From positions 62,001-126,000 of the forward strand of contig NZ_JACVPL010000003.1 of assembly GCF_018881925.1 (NCBI RefSeq): DNA of 64,000 nucleotides. Direction: 5' to 3'. The stretch is from Polynucleobacter sp. Latsch14-2 (GTDB lineage: Bacteria > Pseudomonadota > Gammaproteobacteria > Burkholderiales > Burkholderiaceae). The notes beneath the pieces were generated by a model. The model was not told the DNA's origin. It saw only the letters and a list, made by a program, of their open reading frames with translations, and did not search any database. Made by a program: the position numbers and the translations under genes. Positions 55,705 to 64,000 of the stretch are shown piece by piece; within the stretch, counting starts at the first letter, position 1; each line of letters opens with the position of its first letter.

Positions 55705-55904
55705 TTGCCTGCCTGCGTATCTTTGATCTGCTCAACCTTCAGCCCCCGCTTCACAACCCCATCATGTAGGGGCTTATCAGCATATAAATTGACCGCCAAC
55801 CAGATGGTGATAGCGCAACCTATCATCGCTACTGCAGGACCGCTAATTAATAACCAAGGCCACAACTGTTTCCACCAAGGTTTTATTGTCTGCTGATCTG
55901 TCAT
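55701..55904 (-). CDS. ccoH: Very short FixH/CcoH-like protein
   Basis: A 67-residue protein with the start KPWWKQLWPWLLISGPAVAM followed by one membrane helix and LAVNLYADKPLHDGVVKRG. This matches the N-terminal anchor of FixH/CcoH, a cbb3 assembly factor normally about 150-170 residues with a periplasmic domain; the latter is missing. It sits 29 bp after ccoG, the usual FixH place. A minimal single-helix CcoH may be enough here; it could also be a remnant. The next gene is coupled to it. Confidence 0.7.
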   Translation of the reverse strand: MTDQQTIKPWWKQLWPWLLISGPAVAMIGCAITIWLAVNLYADKPLHDGVVKRGLKVEQIKDTQAGK

Positions 55905-55933
55905 ATTGATGTCTCCCTAATTTACGTTGAAGT

Positions 55934-57388
55934 CTAACGAGGAATAATAAAAGTGGATTTTTCTTCACGCGTTCTCTGGATAGATTTTTCACCCATCATC
56001 TCTTGAGCAATAACATCAAAATGTATCGGATAATTTCCAGGATCATTCTCGCCAATCGTAGTGCTAATCTTAATGGGCAATAGTTGATTACTTGCTGGAC
56101 CAACCGCGATCTCATTAATTTCTTTGCCTTGAGAATTCAAAATCTTTAGATCTTTCAGTCCTGAAGCCTTCACCGAAACCTGCATGGCATGTTCGGAGGC
56201 ATTCATAATTTGAATACGATAGATATTTTCAATTCGCGTCCCATCCACTTCACGCGCTAAAGCACCACGATCGCGCATGACATCGACACGCAAAGGGTTG
56301 CGAGTAGCAATCGAAATCAAAAATGCAGTTGTTAAGACGGTGATGAAGATCGTATAAAACAACACTCTAGGGCGCAAGATATGTTTAATTGCACTTTGAT
56401 TTGATTCCTTGTCTTCAATGGCACGTTCTGTCGTATACCGAATCAGACCCTTTGGATACTCTACTTTTTCCATTACTTGATCGCAAGCATCAATACAAGC
56501 GCCACACCCAATACACATGTACTGCAGACCATCTCGAATATCAATACCGGTTGGGCAGACTTGCACACATATACTGCAATCAACGCAATCACCCAAACCC
56601 AAAGATTCATGGTTGACTGACTTACTACGACTTCCTCTAGGCTCGCCACGAACCTTGTCATAGGTTACCAAGAAAGTGTCTTTATCCACCATCACACTTT
56701 GAAAGCGTGCATACGGGCACATATATTTACATACTTGCTCACGCATAAAGCCTGCGTTACCCCAAGTAGCAAAGCTATAAAAACATAGCCAAAATAACTG
56801 CCAAGGCCCTAGGGCGAGATGAAGTATTGCAGTGCTTAGGGTATCAATGGGTGTGAAATAACCAATAAAGGTAAAGCCCGTCCAAAATGCCACTAGGAGC
56901 CAAACAAGATGCTTCGTAATTTTGATGCGCCACTTACGGACACCCCAGGGCCACTCTTCACCATCGAGACGAATACGTGCAAAACGATCACCCTCGATCT
57001 TGCGCTCGATCCACATGAAGATTTCGGTGTAGACAGTTTGCGGACACGCGTAACCACAAAACAAGCGGCCAGCAACTGCCGTGAAGAGAAAGAGTGCCAA
57101 TGCCGAGAGGATCAGCAACAGCGTAAGGTAGATCACATCCTGCGGCCAAAGCACTAGACCAAAGATATAGAACTTACGCGCAATGAGGTCAAATAAAACT
57201 GCTTGACGACCATTGCAGCTAAACCATGGCAGACCGTAAAACAGTAGCTGGGTGGCTATAACTAGGGCGAACCGCCAGCGGGCAAAGAGCCCGCTTACAG
57301 AACGTGGATAAATCTTACTGCGCACCTCGTAGAGCGATTCCCCTATAACATTAATAGGAATAGGTTTCCCGACAGGCGTATCTGACAC
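55934..57388 (-). CDS. ccoG: Cytochrome c oxidase accessory protein CcoG
   Basis: CcoG (FixG/RdxA) is a membrane cupric reductase that supplies Cu(I) for cbb3 assembly. The 484 residues include several membrane helices in the first half (for example GYFTPIDTLSTAI) and CPQTVYTEIFMW. Two [4Fe-4S] sites are CVDCSICVQVCP and CIGCGACIDACD (about 265-310). A C-terminal Ig-like periplasmic domain follows. Start is GTG, 2 bp after the ccoP stop. Confidence 0.95.
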   Translation of the reverse strand: MSDTPVGKPIPINVIGESLYEVRSKIYPRSVSGLFARWRFALVIATQLLFYGLPWFSCNGRQAVLFDLIARKFYIFGLVLWPQDVIYLTLLLILSALALFLFTAVAGRLFCGYACPQTVYTEIFMWIERKIEGDRFARIRLDGEEWPWGVRKWRIKITKHLVWLLVAFWTGFTFIGYFTPIDTLSTAILHLALGPWQLFWLCFYSFATWGNAGFMREQVCKYMCPYARFQSVMVDKDTFLVTYDKVRGEPRGSRSKSVNHESLGLGDCVDCSICVQVCPTGIDIRDGLQYMCIGCGACIDACDQVMEKVEYPKGLIRYTTERAIEDKESNQSAIKHILRPRVLFYTIFITVLTTAFLISIATRNPLRVDVMRDRGALAREVDGTRIENIYRIQIMNASEHAMQVSVKASGLKDLKILNSQGKEINEIAVGPASNQLLPIKISTTIGENDPGNYPIHFDVIAQEMMGEKSIQRTREEKSTFIIPR

Positions 57389-57390
57389 GA

Positions 57391-58317
57391 CTACTTGGCT
57401 TGTACTGGCTTATTGTTAGAGAGACCCCAGACATATGCTGTTAAAAGCTGAATTTTTTCAGGACTTAACACTTTATCTTGAGCAGGCATCATTGCTGTAC
57501 GGCCTTTAGTCACAGTCTCGGTAATGGTTGCCTCTGAAGCGCCATATAACCAAGTCTTATCAGTTAAGTTAGGTGAACCCAAAGCGATATTACCCTTTGC
57601 GTCTGGGCCATGGCAGGCTACGCAATTAGCTTTAAAGACATCGGCACCACGCGCTGCTTTTAAGTCATCCGCAGGAAGCCCGGAAAGACTACGAACATAG
57701 TTGGCAACATCTTGAACCTGACCGGCATTTAACACCGCCCCAAATGGAGGCATTACACCGCCACGGCCATTGGTGATAGTGGTTTTAATATTTTCTGGTG
57801 AGCCGCCATAGAGCCAATCGCTATCGGTCAAATTAGGAAAGCCTTTACCACCACCAGCGTCTGAGCCATGACACTGTGCACACGAGTTCAAGAAAAGACG
57901 TTGGCCCATTTCACGCGCTTTTGGATCGGCGGCAACATCGACGATATCCATCTTTACATATTTGGCATATACAGGTTTCAACTCATCATTGGCAGTAGTC
58001 ATGGAGCTCATCAAAGCACCATCGGTGCTATAGCCCAAGAGCCCTGGATAAGAACCTAAGCCTGGATAGAGGGCTAAGTACACCAAAGCAAAAATACAGG
58101 AGATTAAGAACATCCACATCCACCAACGTGGCAGTGGATTATTAAGTTCGCGCAAGTCACCATCCCAAACATGCCCTGTATCAGCAACTTCGCCGTCAGG
58201 CCTCAGAACAGCCTTCACTTTACGAACGGAAAATAACAGCCAGATGCACCAAAAAATACCGACTAAAGTTACTAAGGCGATATAGGTACTCCAACCAGCA
58301 CCAAGAAAGTCACTCAT
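57391..58317 (-). CDS. ccoP: cbb3-type cytochrome c oxidase subunit III (CcoP)
   Basis: The di-haem c subunit passing electrons to the catalytic core. The 308 residues have two N-terminal membrane helices (about 10-30 and 66-86) and two haem c sites: Cys146-Cys149-His150 (CAQCH) and Cys232-Cys235-His236 (CVACH). Axial Met candidates lie in GGVMPPFG and TAMMPAQD. The ATG overlaps the ccoQ stop (ATGA). Confidence 0.97.
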   Translation of the reverse strand: MSDFLGAGWSTYIALVTLVGIFWCIWLLFSVRKVKAVLRPDGEVADTGHVWDGDLRELNNPLPRWWMWMFLISCIFALVYLALYPGLGSYPGLLGYSTDGALMSSMTTANDELKPVYAKYVKMDIVDVAADPKAREMGQRLFLNSCAQCHGSDAGGGKGFPNLTDSDWLYGGSPENIKTTITNGRGGVMPPFGAVLNAGQVQDVANYVRSLSGLPADDLKAARGADVFKANCVACHGPDAKGNIALGSPNLTDKTWLYGASEATITETVTKGRTAMMPAQDKVLSPEKIQLLTAYVWGLSNNKPVQAK

Positions 58318-58481
58318 GATTTATCCTTACTAAATTCATCGGGAAGATCGAACGGAAGTTCGGCGGATTCTTGATTGGCGGACTGCCTTTTTGTAGACCA
58401 AGACCACCAAACAATTCCTAAAAAAAATGCCAATCCAAGTACAGTAGATATAGCGGAGAGGTAGGGTGCGATATTTTGCAT
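58314..58481 (-). CDS. ccoQ: cbb3-type cytochrome c oxidase subunit CcoQ
   Basis: A single-helix protein that stabilises the CcoNOP complex. From the chosen ATG (MQNIAPYLSAIS) it has 55 residues, with one membrane segment ending in FFLGIVWWSWSTKRQ, a family hallmark. A GGGA sequence lies 9 nt upstream. ATG at 58490 would add three residues; an even longer TTG frame overlaps the ccoO stop and is unlikely. Confidence 0.87.
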   Translation of the reverse strand: MQNIAPYLSAISTVLGLAFFLGIVWWSWSTKRQSANQESAELPFDLPDEFSKDKS

Positions 58482-58500
58482 ATGATTCATTCCCAAGAAA

Positions 58501-59151
58501 TTACTTGGCAACTACCTCGTCAACGGTAATATATCTGCGATTAATACCCAGACCTTGAAGATAGGCCACTAGCGCATCTAACTCAGTTTTTCCCTCGAGT
58601 TCTTTTGGCGCATTAGCAATCTGTTCATCGGTATAGGGCACACCCAAACGGCGCATTGCAATTAAATGCGACTGAATGGTGCTCGCATCTGCCAGATTTT
58701 TTGCTAGCCATGGATATGCAGGCATATTCGATTCAGGGACAACATCACGTGGATTTTGTAAATGAATCTGATGCCATGCATCTGAATAGCGACCGCCAAC
58801 ACGAGCTAAATCTGGGCCGGTACGTTTACTACCCCACAGGAATGGATGATCAAATACAGACTCGCCAGCTAAGGAGTAAGGGCCGTAACGCTCTACTTCG
58901 GAACGTAGGGTACGAATCTGCTGCGAATGACAACCCAAGCATCCTTCGCGCTGATAGATATCGCGACCAGCTAAACGCAAGGCTGTATAAGGCACAACCC
59001 CAGGGCTAGGCTCGGTTGTCGAGTGTTGGAAAAATAAAGGGACAATCTGCACTAATCCGGCAACAGCAACTGCTGCAATAGTGGCTATGATCAGCCAACC
59101 AACATTACGCTCAAGCGTTTCGTGGGAAAAAAATCGACGTTGTTCTGACAT
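58501..59151 (-). CDS. ccoO: cbb3-type cytochrome c oxidase subunit II (CcoO)
   Basis: The mono-haem c subunit, 216 residues, anchored by one N-terminal helix (about 17-40). Haem c is bound by Cys71-Cys74-His75 in [13 protein letters not shown]; the axial Met is likely in [30 protein letters not shown] is the conserved middle region of CcoO. It follows ccoN by 10 bp. Confidence 0.97.
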   Translation of the reverse strand: MSEQRRFFSHETLERNVGWLIIATIAAVAVAGLVQIVPLFFQHSTTEPSPGVVPYTALRLAGRDIYQREGCLGCHSQQIRTLRSEVERYGPYSLAGESVFDHPFLWGSKRTGPDLARVGGRYSDAWHQIHLQNPRDVVPESNMPAYPWLAKNLADASTIQSHLIAMRRLGVPYTDEQIANAPKELEGKTELDALVAYLQGLGINRRYITVDEVVAK

Positions 59152-59161
59152 GTTCTTATCC

Positions 59162-60604
59162 TTAGTGAGCAGCTATGGACGCTTGTGGAATCTGAGCGTC
59201 TACGAATTTTTTATGAATGACTGTTTTGTAAACGTTGTAGGCCATCAATAACATGCCACTTAAGTAGCACAATCCACCTAACAAACGAATCACATAGAAG
59301 GGATAAGTTGCTTTCACTGACTCTACAAAGCTATAAGTCAATGTGCCATCAGCCTCGAAAGCTCTCCACATCAATCCCTGCATCACACCGGCAATCCACA
59401 TTGCAGCTATGTAGATCACCACACCAATAGTGGCAATCCAGAAATGTAACTCAACCAACTTGGTGCTATACATGTCCCGCTGCCCAACAAGTCGCGGAAT
59501 CAAATAATACAGAGAGCCAATCGTAATCATGGCAACCCAACCCAAGGCGCCAGAGTGAACATGGCCTATGGTCCAGTCAGTGTAATGAGACAGGCTATTC
59601 ACGGTCTTGATCGACATCATTGAGCCCTCGAAGGTAGACATACCGTAGAAGGACAAAGAAACCACTAAAAATTTCAGGATCGGATCGCGACGTAATTTAT
59701 GCCATGCCCCGGACAAAGTCATGATGCCGTTGATCATGCCACCCCAAGATGGTGCCAACAAGATCAAGGAGAACACCATACCCAAAGACTGAGTCCAGTC
59801 TGGCAAGGCGGTATGTTGCAAATGATGAGGGCCAGCCCACATGTAAGTGAAGTTCAAAGCCCAAAAGTGAACGATAGACAAACGATATGAATAGATTGGG
59901 CGCTCGGCTTGCTTTGGAATGAAGTAGTACATCATGCCCAAGAAGCTGGTAGTCAAGAAAAAGCCTACTGCATTATGGCCATACCACCACTGAATCATGG
60001 CATCTTGCGCGCCCGCATAAGCAGAGTATGACTTGAACAAACTTGCCGGCATTTCAATGTTGTTAACAATATGCAAGATGGCAATGGTCAAAATGTAAGC
60101 ACCGAAGAACCAGTTCGAAACATAGATATGCTTGGTTTTGCGCTTAATCACTGTTCCAAAGAACACGACAGCATATGCCACCCAAACTACAGTAATTAGA
60201 AGATCAATTGGCCACTCCAACTCTGCGTACTCTTTAGAGGTAGATAAACCCAAGGGTAAAGTCACAGCCGCCAAGACAATCACTGCCTGCCAACCCCAAA
60301 AAGTAAAGGCGGCTAATTTGTCACAAAAAAGTCGCACCTGACAGGTACGCTGAACGATGTAATAAGAAGTTGCAAAAAGTGCTGAGCCACCGAAAGCGAA
60401 AATAACTGCATTCGTATGTAATGGACGCAAACGACCGTAGCTCAACCATGGAATATTAAAAGTGATTTCAGGCCAAATGAGCTGAGCAGCAAGGATAACC
60501 CCCACCAACATACCCACGATCCCCCAAAGCACGGTAACAATGGCGAATTGACTGACAACCTTGTAATTGAAAGTATTTTGATTACTCCCCACGGTAAGTC
60601 CCAT
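59162..60604 (-). CDS. ccoN: cbb3-type cytochrome c oxidase subunit I (CcoN)
   Basis: The catalytic haem-copper subunit, proton-pumping at low oxygen. I start at [14 protein letters not shown] (480 residues), with AAGGAG 6 nt upstream; the longer frame to 60643 starts with TTG and adds 13 unlikely residues. Visible haem and CuB ligands: His in [22 protein letters not shown], the HH of [15 protein letters not shown], and [12 protein letters not shown]. About 12 membrane helices. Transcription starts from an FNR-type promoter just upstream (separate entries). Confidence 0.97.
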   Translation of the reverse strand: MGLTVGSNQNTFNYKVVSQFAIVTVLWGIVGMLVGVILAAQLIWPEITFNIPWLSYGRLRPLHTNAVIFAFGGSALFATSYYIVQRTCQVRLFCDKLAAFTFWGWQAVIVLAAVTLPLGLSTSKEYAELEWPIDLLITVVWVAYAVVFFGTVIKRKTKHIYVSNWFFGAYILTIAILHIVNNIEMPASLFKSYSAYAGAQDAMIQWWYGHNAVGFFLTTSFLGMMYYFIPKQAERPIYSYRLSIVHFWALNFTYMWAGPHHLQHTALPDWTQSLGMVFSLILLAPSWGGMINGIMTLSGAWHKLRRDPILKFLVVSLSFYGMSTFEGSMMSIKTVNSLSHYTDWTIGHVHSGALGWVAMITIGSLYYLIPRLVGQRDMYSTKLVELHFWIATIGVVIYIAAMWIAGVMQGLMWRAFEADGTLTYSFVESVKATYPFYVIRLLGGLCYLSGMLLMAYNVYKTVIHKKFVDAQIPQASIAAH

Positions 60605-60656
60605 GGTTTCTCCTTTTTGTGGCCAAACAGCGACATAATTCAAATAGACTCAATTC

Positions 60657-60662
60657 ATTATC
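60657..60662 (-). promoter_or_regulatory. -10 hexamer of the ccoN promoter
   Basis: GATAAT on the minus strand. Its bases lie at 29.5 to 34.5 from the centre of the FNR box, i.e. positions -12 to -7 when the box is centred at -41.5. This predicts a transcript start near 60650, giving a leader of about 45 nt before ccoN. Confidence 0.75.
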
Positions 60663-60684
60663 GAATTAAGCCCAAAGAGGAGTT

Positions 60685-60698
60685 TTGATCTACATCAA
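60685..60698 (-). promoter_or_regulatory. FNR box upstream of ccoN
   Basis: TTGATGTAGATCAA on the minus strand, a perfect TTGAT-N4-ATCAA site flanked by A/T. It is centred 87 bp before the ccoN ATG and 33 bp (centre to centre) from the -10 hexamer, the arrangement of class II FNR-activated promoters. The fnr gene itself lies at the far end of the cluster. Confidence 0.9.
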
Positions 60699-60749
60699 AA
60701 AGGTCTTAGGTGATTACCCACAAAGGCGCCAAAATCCCAAAAAACGATC

Positions 60750-60935
60750 TTATTGAGTATTTTGAGTGGGGCTTTTGCCGTTTCCAGACTGAGGAGCGTC
60801 GTCATCCATCAAGATGGCCTGACCTGGTCCATCAAGGTCATCAAACTGCCCATTTTTAACCGACCAACGCAAAATCCAAGCTAAGACACCAACCAGGATT
60901 AAGGAGAGGGGAATCAAGAGAAATAGACTTTCCAT
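60750..60935 (-). CDS. ccoS: cbb3 oxidase maturation protein CcoS
   Basis: A 61-residue single-helix protein needed for cofactor insertion into cbb3 oxidase. The family pattern LFLLIPLSLILVGVLAWILR followed by WSVKNGQFDDLDGPG, with the DDLxGP motif, is clear. It follows ccoI by 9 bp. ccoN starts 146 bp further with its own FNR promoter, so ccoIS and ccoNOQP are separately controllable. Confidence 0.95.
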   Translation of the reverse strand: MESLFLLIPLSLILVGVLAWILRWSVKNGQFDDLDGPGQAILMDDDAPQSGNGKSPTQNTQ

Positions 60936-60944
60936 ACGTGAAGT

Positions 60945-63383
60945 CTAAGCCTTTCTCAATCGCCAAGCATTCAAAGTGACTGCTAAGGAGGATAAAGACA
61001 TGCCGACCCCTGCAATCCAAGGGTTCACCAAACCCATCATTGCCGCAGGAATAGCGACTAAGTTGTACACCAAAGCCCAAATAAGATTCTCTTTAATTAC
61101 CATTTGAGTTTTATCTGCTAACAATAATATTTTTGCCAATGGCGTCAGAGAACTCGCCGTCAAAATTGCATCCGCACCAGCAGAAGCAAGTGGCGCACCA
61201 GCACCAACCGCAATAGAAATATCAGCACGCGCCAACAAAGGGGCATCATTCACACCATCCCCAATTGCCCACACAAAGCGCCCTGTACTTTGTAATCGCT
61301 CGATATAGCCGTACTTATCTTCAGGTGTGCATCCACCTTGATAACTTTCAATACCCACTTTTTGAGCCCACCAAGCGACTGTCGCTGGATCATCTCCTGA
61401 GACCAGGTGTACAGTAATATTTCTTGCGCGCACGGCTAATAAAAAATCTTGTAAACCGACTCTTGGTGTATCTAAAAAGATAAAACTCGCAATCAGTCCT
61501 TGCTCGTCAGCTAAGTGCACCTGACCATATTGCCCAGTCTCAAGATCTTGATGTGCACCAATCCAGCTTGAGCTACCCAAGCGATAGCCTCCAGAACTCA
61601 AACCTTTACCGAGTTGATTTATCACGGGTTCGGATAAAACTGGTAGTGAGAGATTTTCAAGTTCAGCAGCACGTAGCAAGGAGAGCGCCAAAGGATGTCG
61701 CTGCCCCGCTTCTAGCGCGGCGGCTAAAGCTAAAGCATCCTCACGAGAGTAATGAGGACGTAAATTCACAACCTCCTTAAGCTCTGGCTCACCCATGGTT
61801 AATGTGCCGGTCTTATCGAGCACAAGATCACTTGCTTTAACCAAGCCCTCCATCACATGCCCACGAACAATCAATAGACCGAGTCTGGTAACCGCACCTT
61901 GCGCGGCTGCCATTGCAGTTGGTACGGCTAGCGAGAGAGCACAAGGACAGCTTGCCACTAAGACGGCTACTAAAACTGTCCATGCTTTGCTAGGGTCGAT
62001 ATACAGCCAGATTGCTGATGATAAGAAAGCACAGAGCAATAAGAAGCCCACAAAATATCCAGCCCACTTCTCAGCAAGACTCACCATCATTGGCTTAGCC
62101 AGTAAAGCCTCATCCAACAAAGAGGCAATTCCTGCAATTCTGGTTGACTGCCCTACTGCATCTATCTTCATCAGGAGGGGATTTAAAATATTATGAGTTC
62201 CGGCATAAACACGATCACCAATTTTTTTATCGATTGGTTTTGATTCGCCAGTTAAGAGAGACTCGTCTACAGAACTTTCATGAGCAATCAAAACGCCATC
62301 TGCTGGCACCACCTCACCTGGAGATACTCTCAATATTTCACCGGGCATACAGTTCACAACTGGGACTAATTCAATCTGCTGAGCGTGCGGGTAATCGAGA
62401 ACACGTTCACATGTTGCAGGCAGCTGCTTGGCCAATGCCTCCGCACCACCCTGAGCATCTTGCCTTGCAAGTAACTCTACATAACGGGCAGCCAAAATAA
62501 AAGCGACAAACATGGTGATTGAATCAAAATAGCTTTGACCAGACCCCGTCACTAAATTGATCGTGCCAGCAATAAATGCTAACGCTAAAGCCAATGCAAT
62601 GGGTACATCCATCCCCAACATATGAGTTTGTCTACAGGATTGAATGCTGCGCCACGCAGCCTGAAAAATGGGCCCGGCCGAGTACAGGATCACCGGCACA
62701 GTTAACACCCAGCTCGTCCAACCTAAGAGCAAATCATACTCAACCGTGATGTCATTAGCGCCGACATAGGATGGCCAGGCATACATCATGACCTGCATCA
62801 TCCCCAATAAAGCAACACCGAGTCTGGTGAGTAGTTGGCGCTTTTCTTTCTGAGACTTTGCAATCGAAAGTGACGGCTCAAATGGCCACGCTTCATAGCC
62901 AATGCGTTCAATTTCAAAAAGTAGTCTAGCCAAGCCAACTTGACTCGGTGAAAAGACAACCTTAACCTTCTGTGTCACGTAATTAATTTGCACATCTTTT
63001 ACGCCAAGAGTGCGACGCAAATGTTGCTCACACAACCAAACACATGCAGCACAACGGATCTTTTCTAAACGTAGTGTTGTCTCGAGATCCCCTGCATCGC
63101 CAACGCCACGCGTAAAGCGCCCCAATAGGGAAGGATCATCATATGGCAGAAGTTGTACTGGAATTTCATCAGAAGCTAGGTATGCAGCAGGCTTATCACC
63201 CGACTGTGCACGTCTTGCATAAAAAACCTCCAAGCCCTCACCGTGAATGGTTTGCGCAATTGCCATACAACCAACACAACAAAATAATCTTGCTACCCCA
63301 CCCAAATCGATAGAGTAAGCATCATTCAGGGTTAGCGCACTACCGCAGTGATAGCACACACTATTTACGGTCTTATTCATCAT
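60945..63383 (-). CDS. ccoI: Copper-translocating P1B-type ATPase CcoI
   Basis: A heavy-metal ATPase that exports Cu(I) for insertion into cbb3 oxidase. The 812 residues start with a Cys-rich segment (Cys10, Cys13, Cys35, Cys36, Cys39), then a metal-binding domain with Cys111-Cys114 (RCAACVWLCE). Further motifs are the actuator loop LLTGESKP, the CPC membrane metal site (SCPCALSLAVPT), phosphorylation motif DKTGTLTMG and hinge GDGVNDAPLLARA. The Cys-rich front and the ccoS neighbour favour CcoI/FixI over CopA. Two ATGs are possible (MMNK). Confidence 0.95.
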   Translation of the reverse strand: MMNKTVNSVCYHCGSALTLNDAYSIDLGGVARLFCCVGCMAIAQTIHGEGLEVFYARRAQSGDKPAAYLASDEIPVQLLPYDDPSLLGRFTRGVGDAGDLETTLRLEKIRCAACVWLCEQHLRRTLGVKDVQINYVTQKVKVVFSPSQVGLARLLFEIERIGYEAWPFEPSLSIAKSQKEKRQLLTRLGVALLGMMQVMMYAWPSYVGANDITVEYDLLLGWTSWVLTVPVILYSAGPIFQAAWRSIQSCRQTHMLGMDVPIALALALAFIAGTINLVTGSGQSYFDSITMFVAFILAARYVELLARQDAQGGAEALAKQLPATCERVLDYPHAQQIELVPVVNCMPGEILRVSPGEVVPADGVLIAHESSVDESLLTGESKPIDKKIGDRVYAGTHNILNPLLMKIDAVGQSTRIAGIASLLDEALLAKPMMVSLAEKWAGYFVGFLLLCAFLSSAIWLYIDPSKAWTVLVAVLVASCPCALSLAVPTAMAAAQGAVTRLGLLIVRGHVMEGLVKASDLVLDKTGTLTMGEPELKEVVNLRPHYSREDALALAAALEAGQRHPLALSLLRAAELENLSLPVLSEPVINQLGKGLSSGGYRLGSSSWIGAHQDLETGQYGQVHLADEQGLIASFIFLDTPRVGLQDFLLAVRARNITVHLVSGDDPATVAWWAQKVGIESYQGGCTPEDKYGYIERLQSTGRFVWAIGDGVNDAPLLARADISIAVGAGAPLASAGADAILTASSLTPLAKILLLADKTQMVIKENLIWALVYNLVAIPAAMMGLVNPWIAGVGMSLSSLAVTLNAWRLRKA

Positions 63384-63391
63384 ATTGACCT

Positions 63392-64000
63392 TTAATTAAC
63401 CCAACCCCTACGTCGCTCATAAATTACAAATAACACACCCCAAATGACAATAGCCGCATAAGCCCACACCCAAGATATCTGGGAAGTTCTGGAGCCCGTT
63501 AGATCCAACACGAAACCAAAAATGGCTGGGCCCACGAGGCCGCCGCCAAAACCCAGCAAGGAATGTAAGCCCATAGCGGCACCCTTAATATCCTCTTGGG
63601 CGCTAGTCACCAAACCTGCCGTGAGGGTCGCTGAGTCCGCCATAATAAAAATAGTATGCCCAATAGCCAAAGCAACAATGAGCCACCAAGACTGCCCGGT
63701 GGAGCAAGCTAGCGTAATGCCCATCACAGCGCTCATGATCATGACAAAACAAACCCACTTCTGACGACCTACACGCAAAGCAATTTCGTTACCCACAATA
63801 GACGATGGCACGCCAAAGAAATTAATACAGCCAGCCAAAGCTGTGGCACTCAGGAAAAAGGATTCTCCGGAGACTGCTGCACACAAACCAAAAAAAGCCA
63901 CAATCCAACTTCTTGAAGCAAATAACTCTAAAGAGTGAGCGGTGTAACCAAAAATGAATCCCGAGGCTTTTTTATTACGAAGAACTAATATCCATTTATT
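63392..64000 (-). CDS. MFS transporter (5' end beyond the window)
   Basis: The reading frame stays open to the right edge: past the internal GTG at 63901 it continues through FIFGYTAHSLELFASRSWIV with no stop, so the start lies outside. About 202 residues are visible, with six membrane segments of the C-terminal half. Loop motif ALRVGRQKWVCFVM and GFGGGLVGPAIFGFVLDLTG are typical of MFS permeases. The stop is 8 bp upstream of ccoI's start, so it may share its transcript. Substrate unknown; a copper-import role like that of CcoA is conceivable from position only. Confidence 0.8.
   Translation of the reverse strand, partial: NKWILVLRNKKASGFIFGYTAHSLELFASRSWIVAFFGLCAAVSGESFFLSATALAGCINFFGVPSSIVGNEIALRVGRQKWVCFVMIMSAVMGITLACSTGQSWWLIVALAIGHTIFIMADSATLTAGLVTSAQEDIKGAAMGLHSLLGFGGGLVGPAIFGFVLDLTGSRTSQISWVWAYAAIVIWGVLFVIYERRRGWVN

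Overview
The window looks like chromosome of a free-living betaproteobacterium of the Burkholderiaceae, most likely Polynucleobacter or a close relative. The basis is the gene order gyrA-serC-pheA-hisC-tyrA-aroA-cmk-rpsA-ihfB-lapB, a tmRNA with the tag ANDERYALAA, the abundance of Bug-type periplasmic binding proteins and moderate G+C. This is inference from gene content; no 16S gene or database search was available. No CRISPR array, tRNA, insertion sequence or integrase was seen. No gene-free stretch exceeds about 300 bases once two small genes at 35.9-36.2 kb are counted.

Bases 1-14,900 are conserved core, all on the minus strand. Reading in the direction of transcription they are gyrA, serC, the aromatic and histidine block pheA-hisC-tyrA-aroA, then cmk, rpsA, ihfB, lapB, ugd, rfaE1 and the first codons of an epimerase (probably hldD). 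Many genes overlap by 1-4 bases. Intrinsic terminators separate cmk from rpsA, rpsA from ihfB and ihfB from lapB. Bases 15,000-17,520 carry an OmpA-family protein, ubiG, gph and ssrA on the plus strand.

Bases 17,600-49,700 are accessory and mainly concern organic-acid uptake and catabolism. There are seven Bug (TctC-like) binding proteins but no TctA/TctB membrane partner. They lie among a CocE-type hydrolase, an alpha/beta hydrolase, an MmgE/PrpD protein, 2-hydroxyacid dehydrogenases, a paired short-chain ChrA transporter, and a ModA-like binding protein that demonstrably has no signal peptide. From 39.4 to 49.7 kb a second block combines a TAXI-type TRAP transporter (binding protein plus fused permease) with a DHDPS-family lyase, a mandelate-racemase-family dehydratase, an Ldh-family dehydrogenase, a 2-hydroxyacid dehydrogenase and two paralogous short 3-hydroxyacyl-CoA-dehydrogenase-like enzymes. 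I read this as one uncharacterised pathway for a hydroxy- or sugar-acid. Housekeeping genes (trhO, pirin, crcB, ygiD, an M50 protease, cytochrome c' with a cytochrome b) are interspersed.

Bases 49,700-64,000 hold an M23 peptidase, a universal stress protein, a SulP transporter and a complete high-affinity respiration module. That module is fnr with all four cluster cysteines, ccoNOQP, ccoG, a very short FixH/CcoH, ccoS and the copper ATPase ccoI. A perfect FNR box upstream of ccoN sits at exactly the class II distance from a -10 hexamer, so oxygen control of the cbb3 oxidase can be read directly from the sequence. The right edge cuts an MFS transporter gene.
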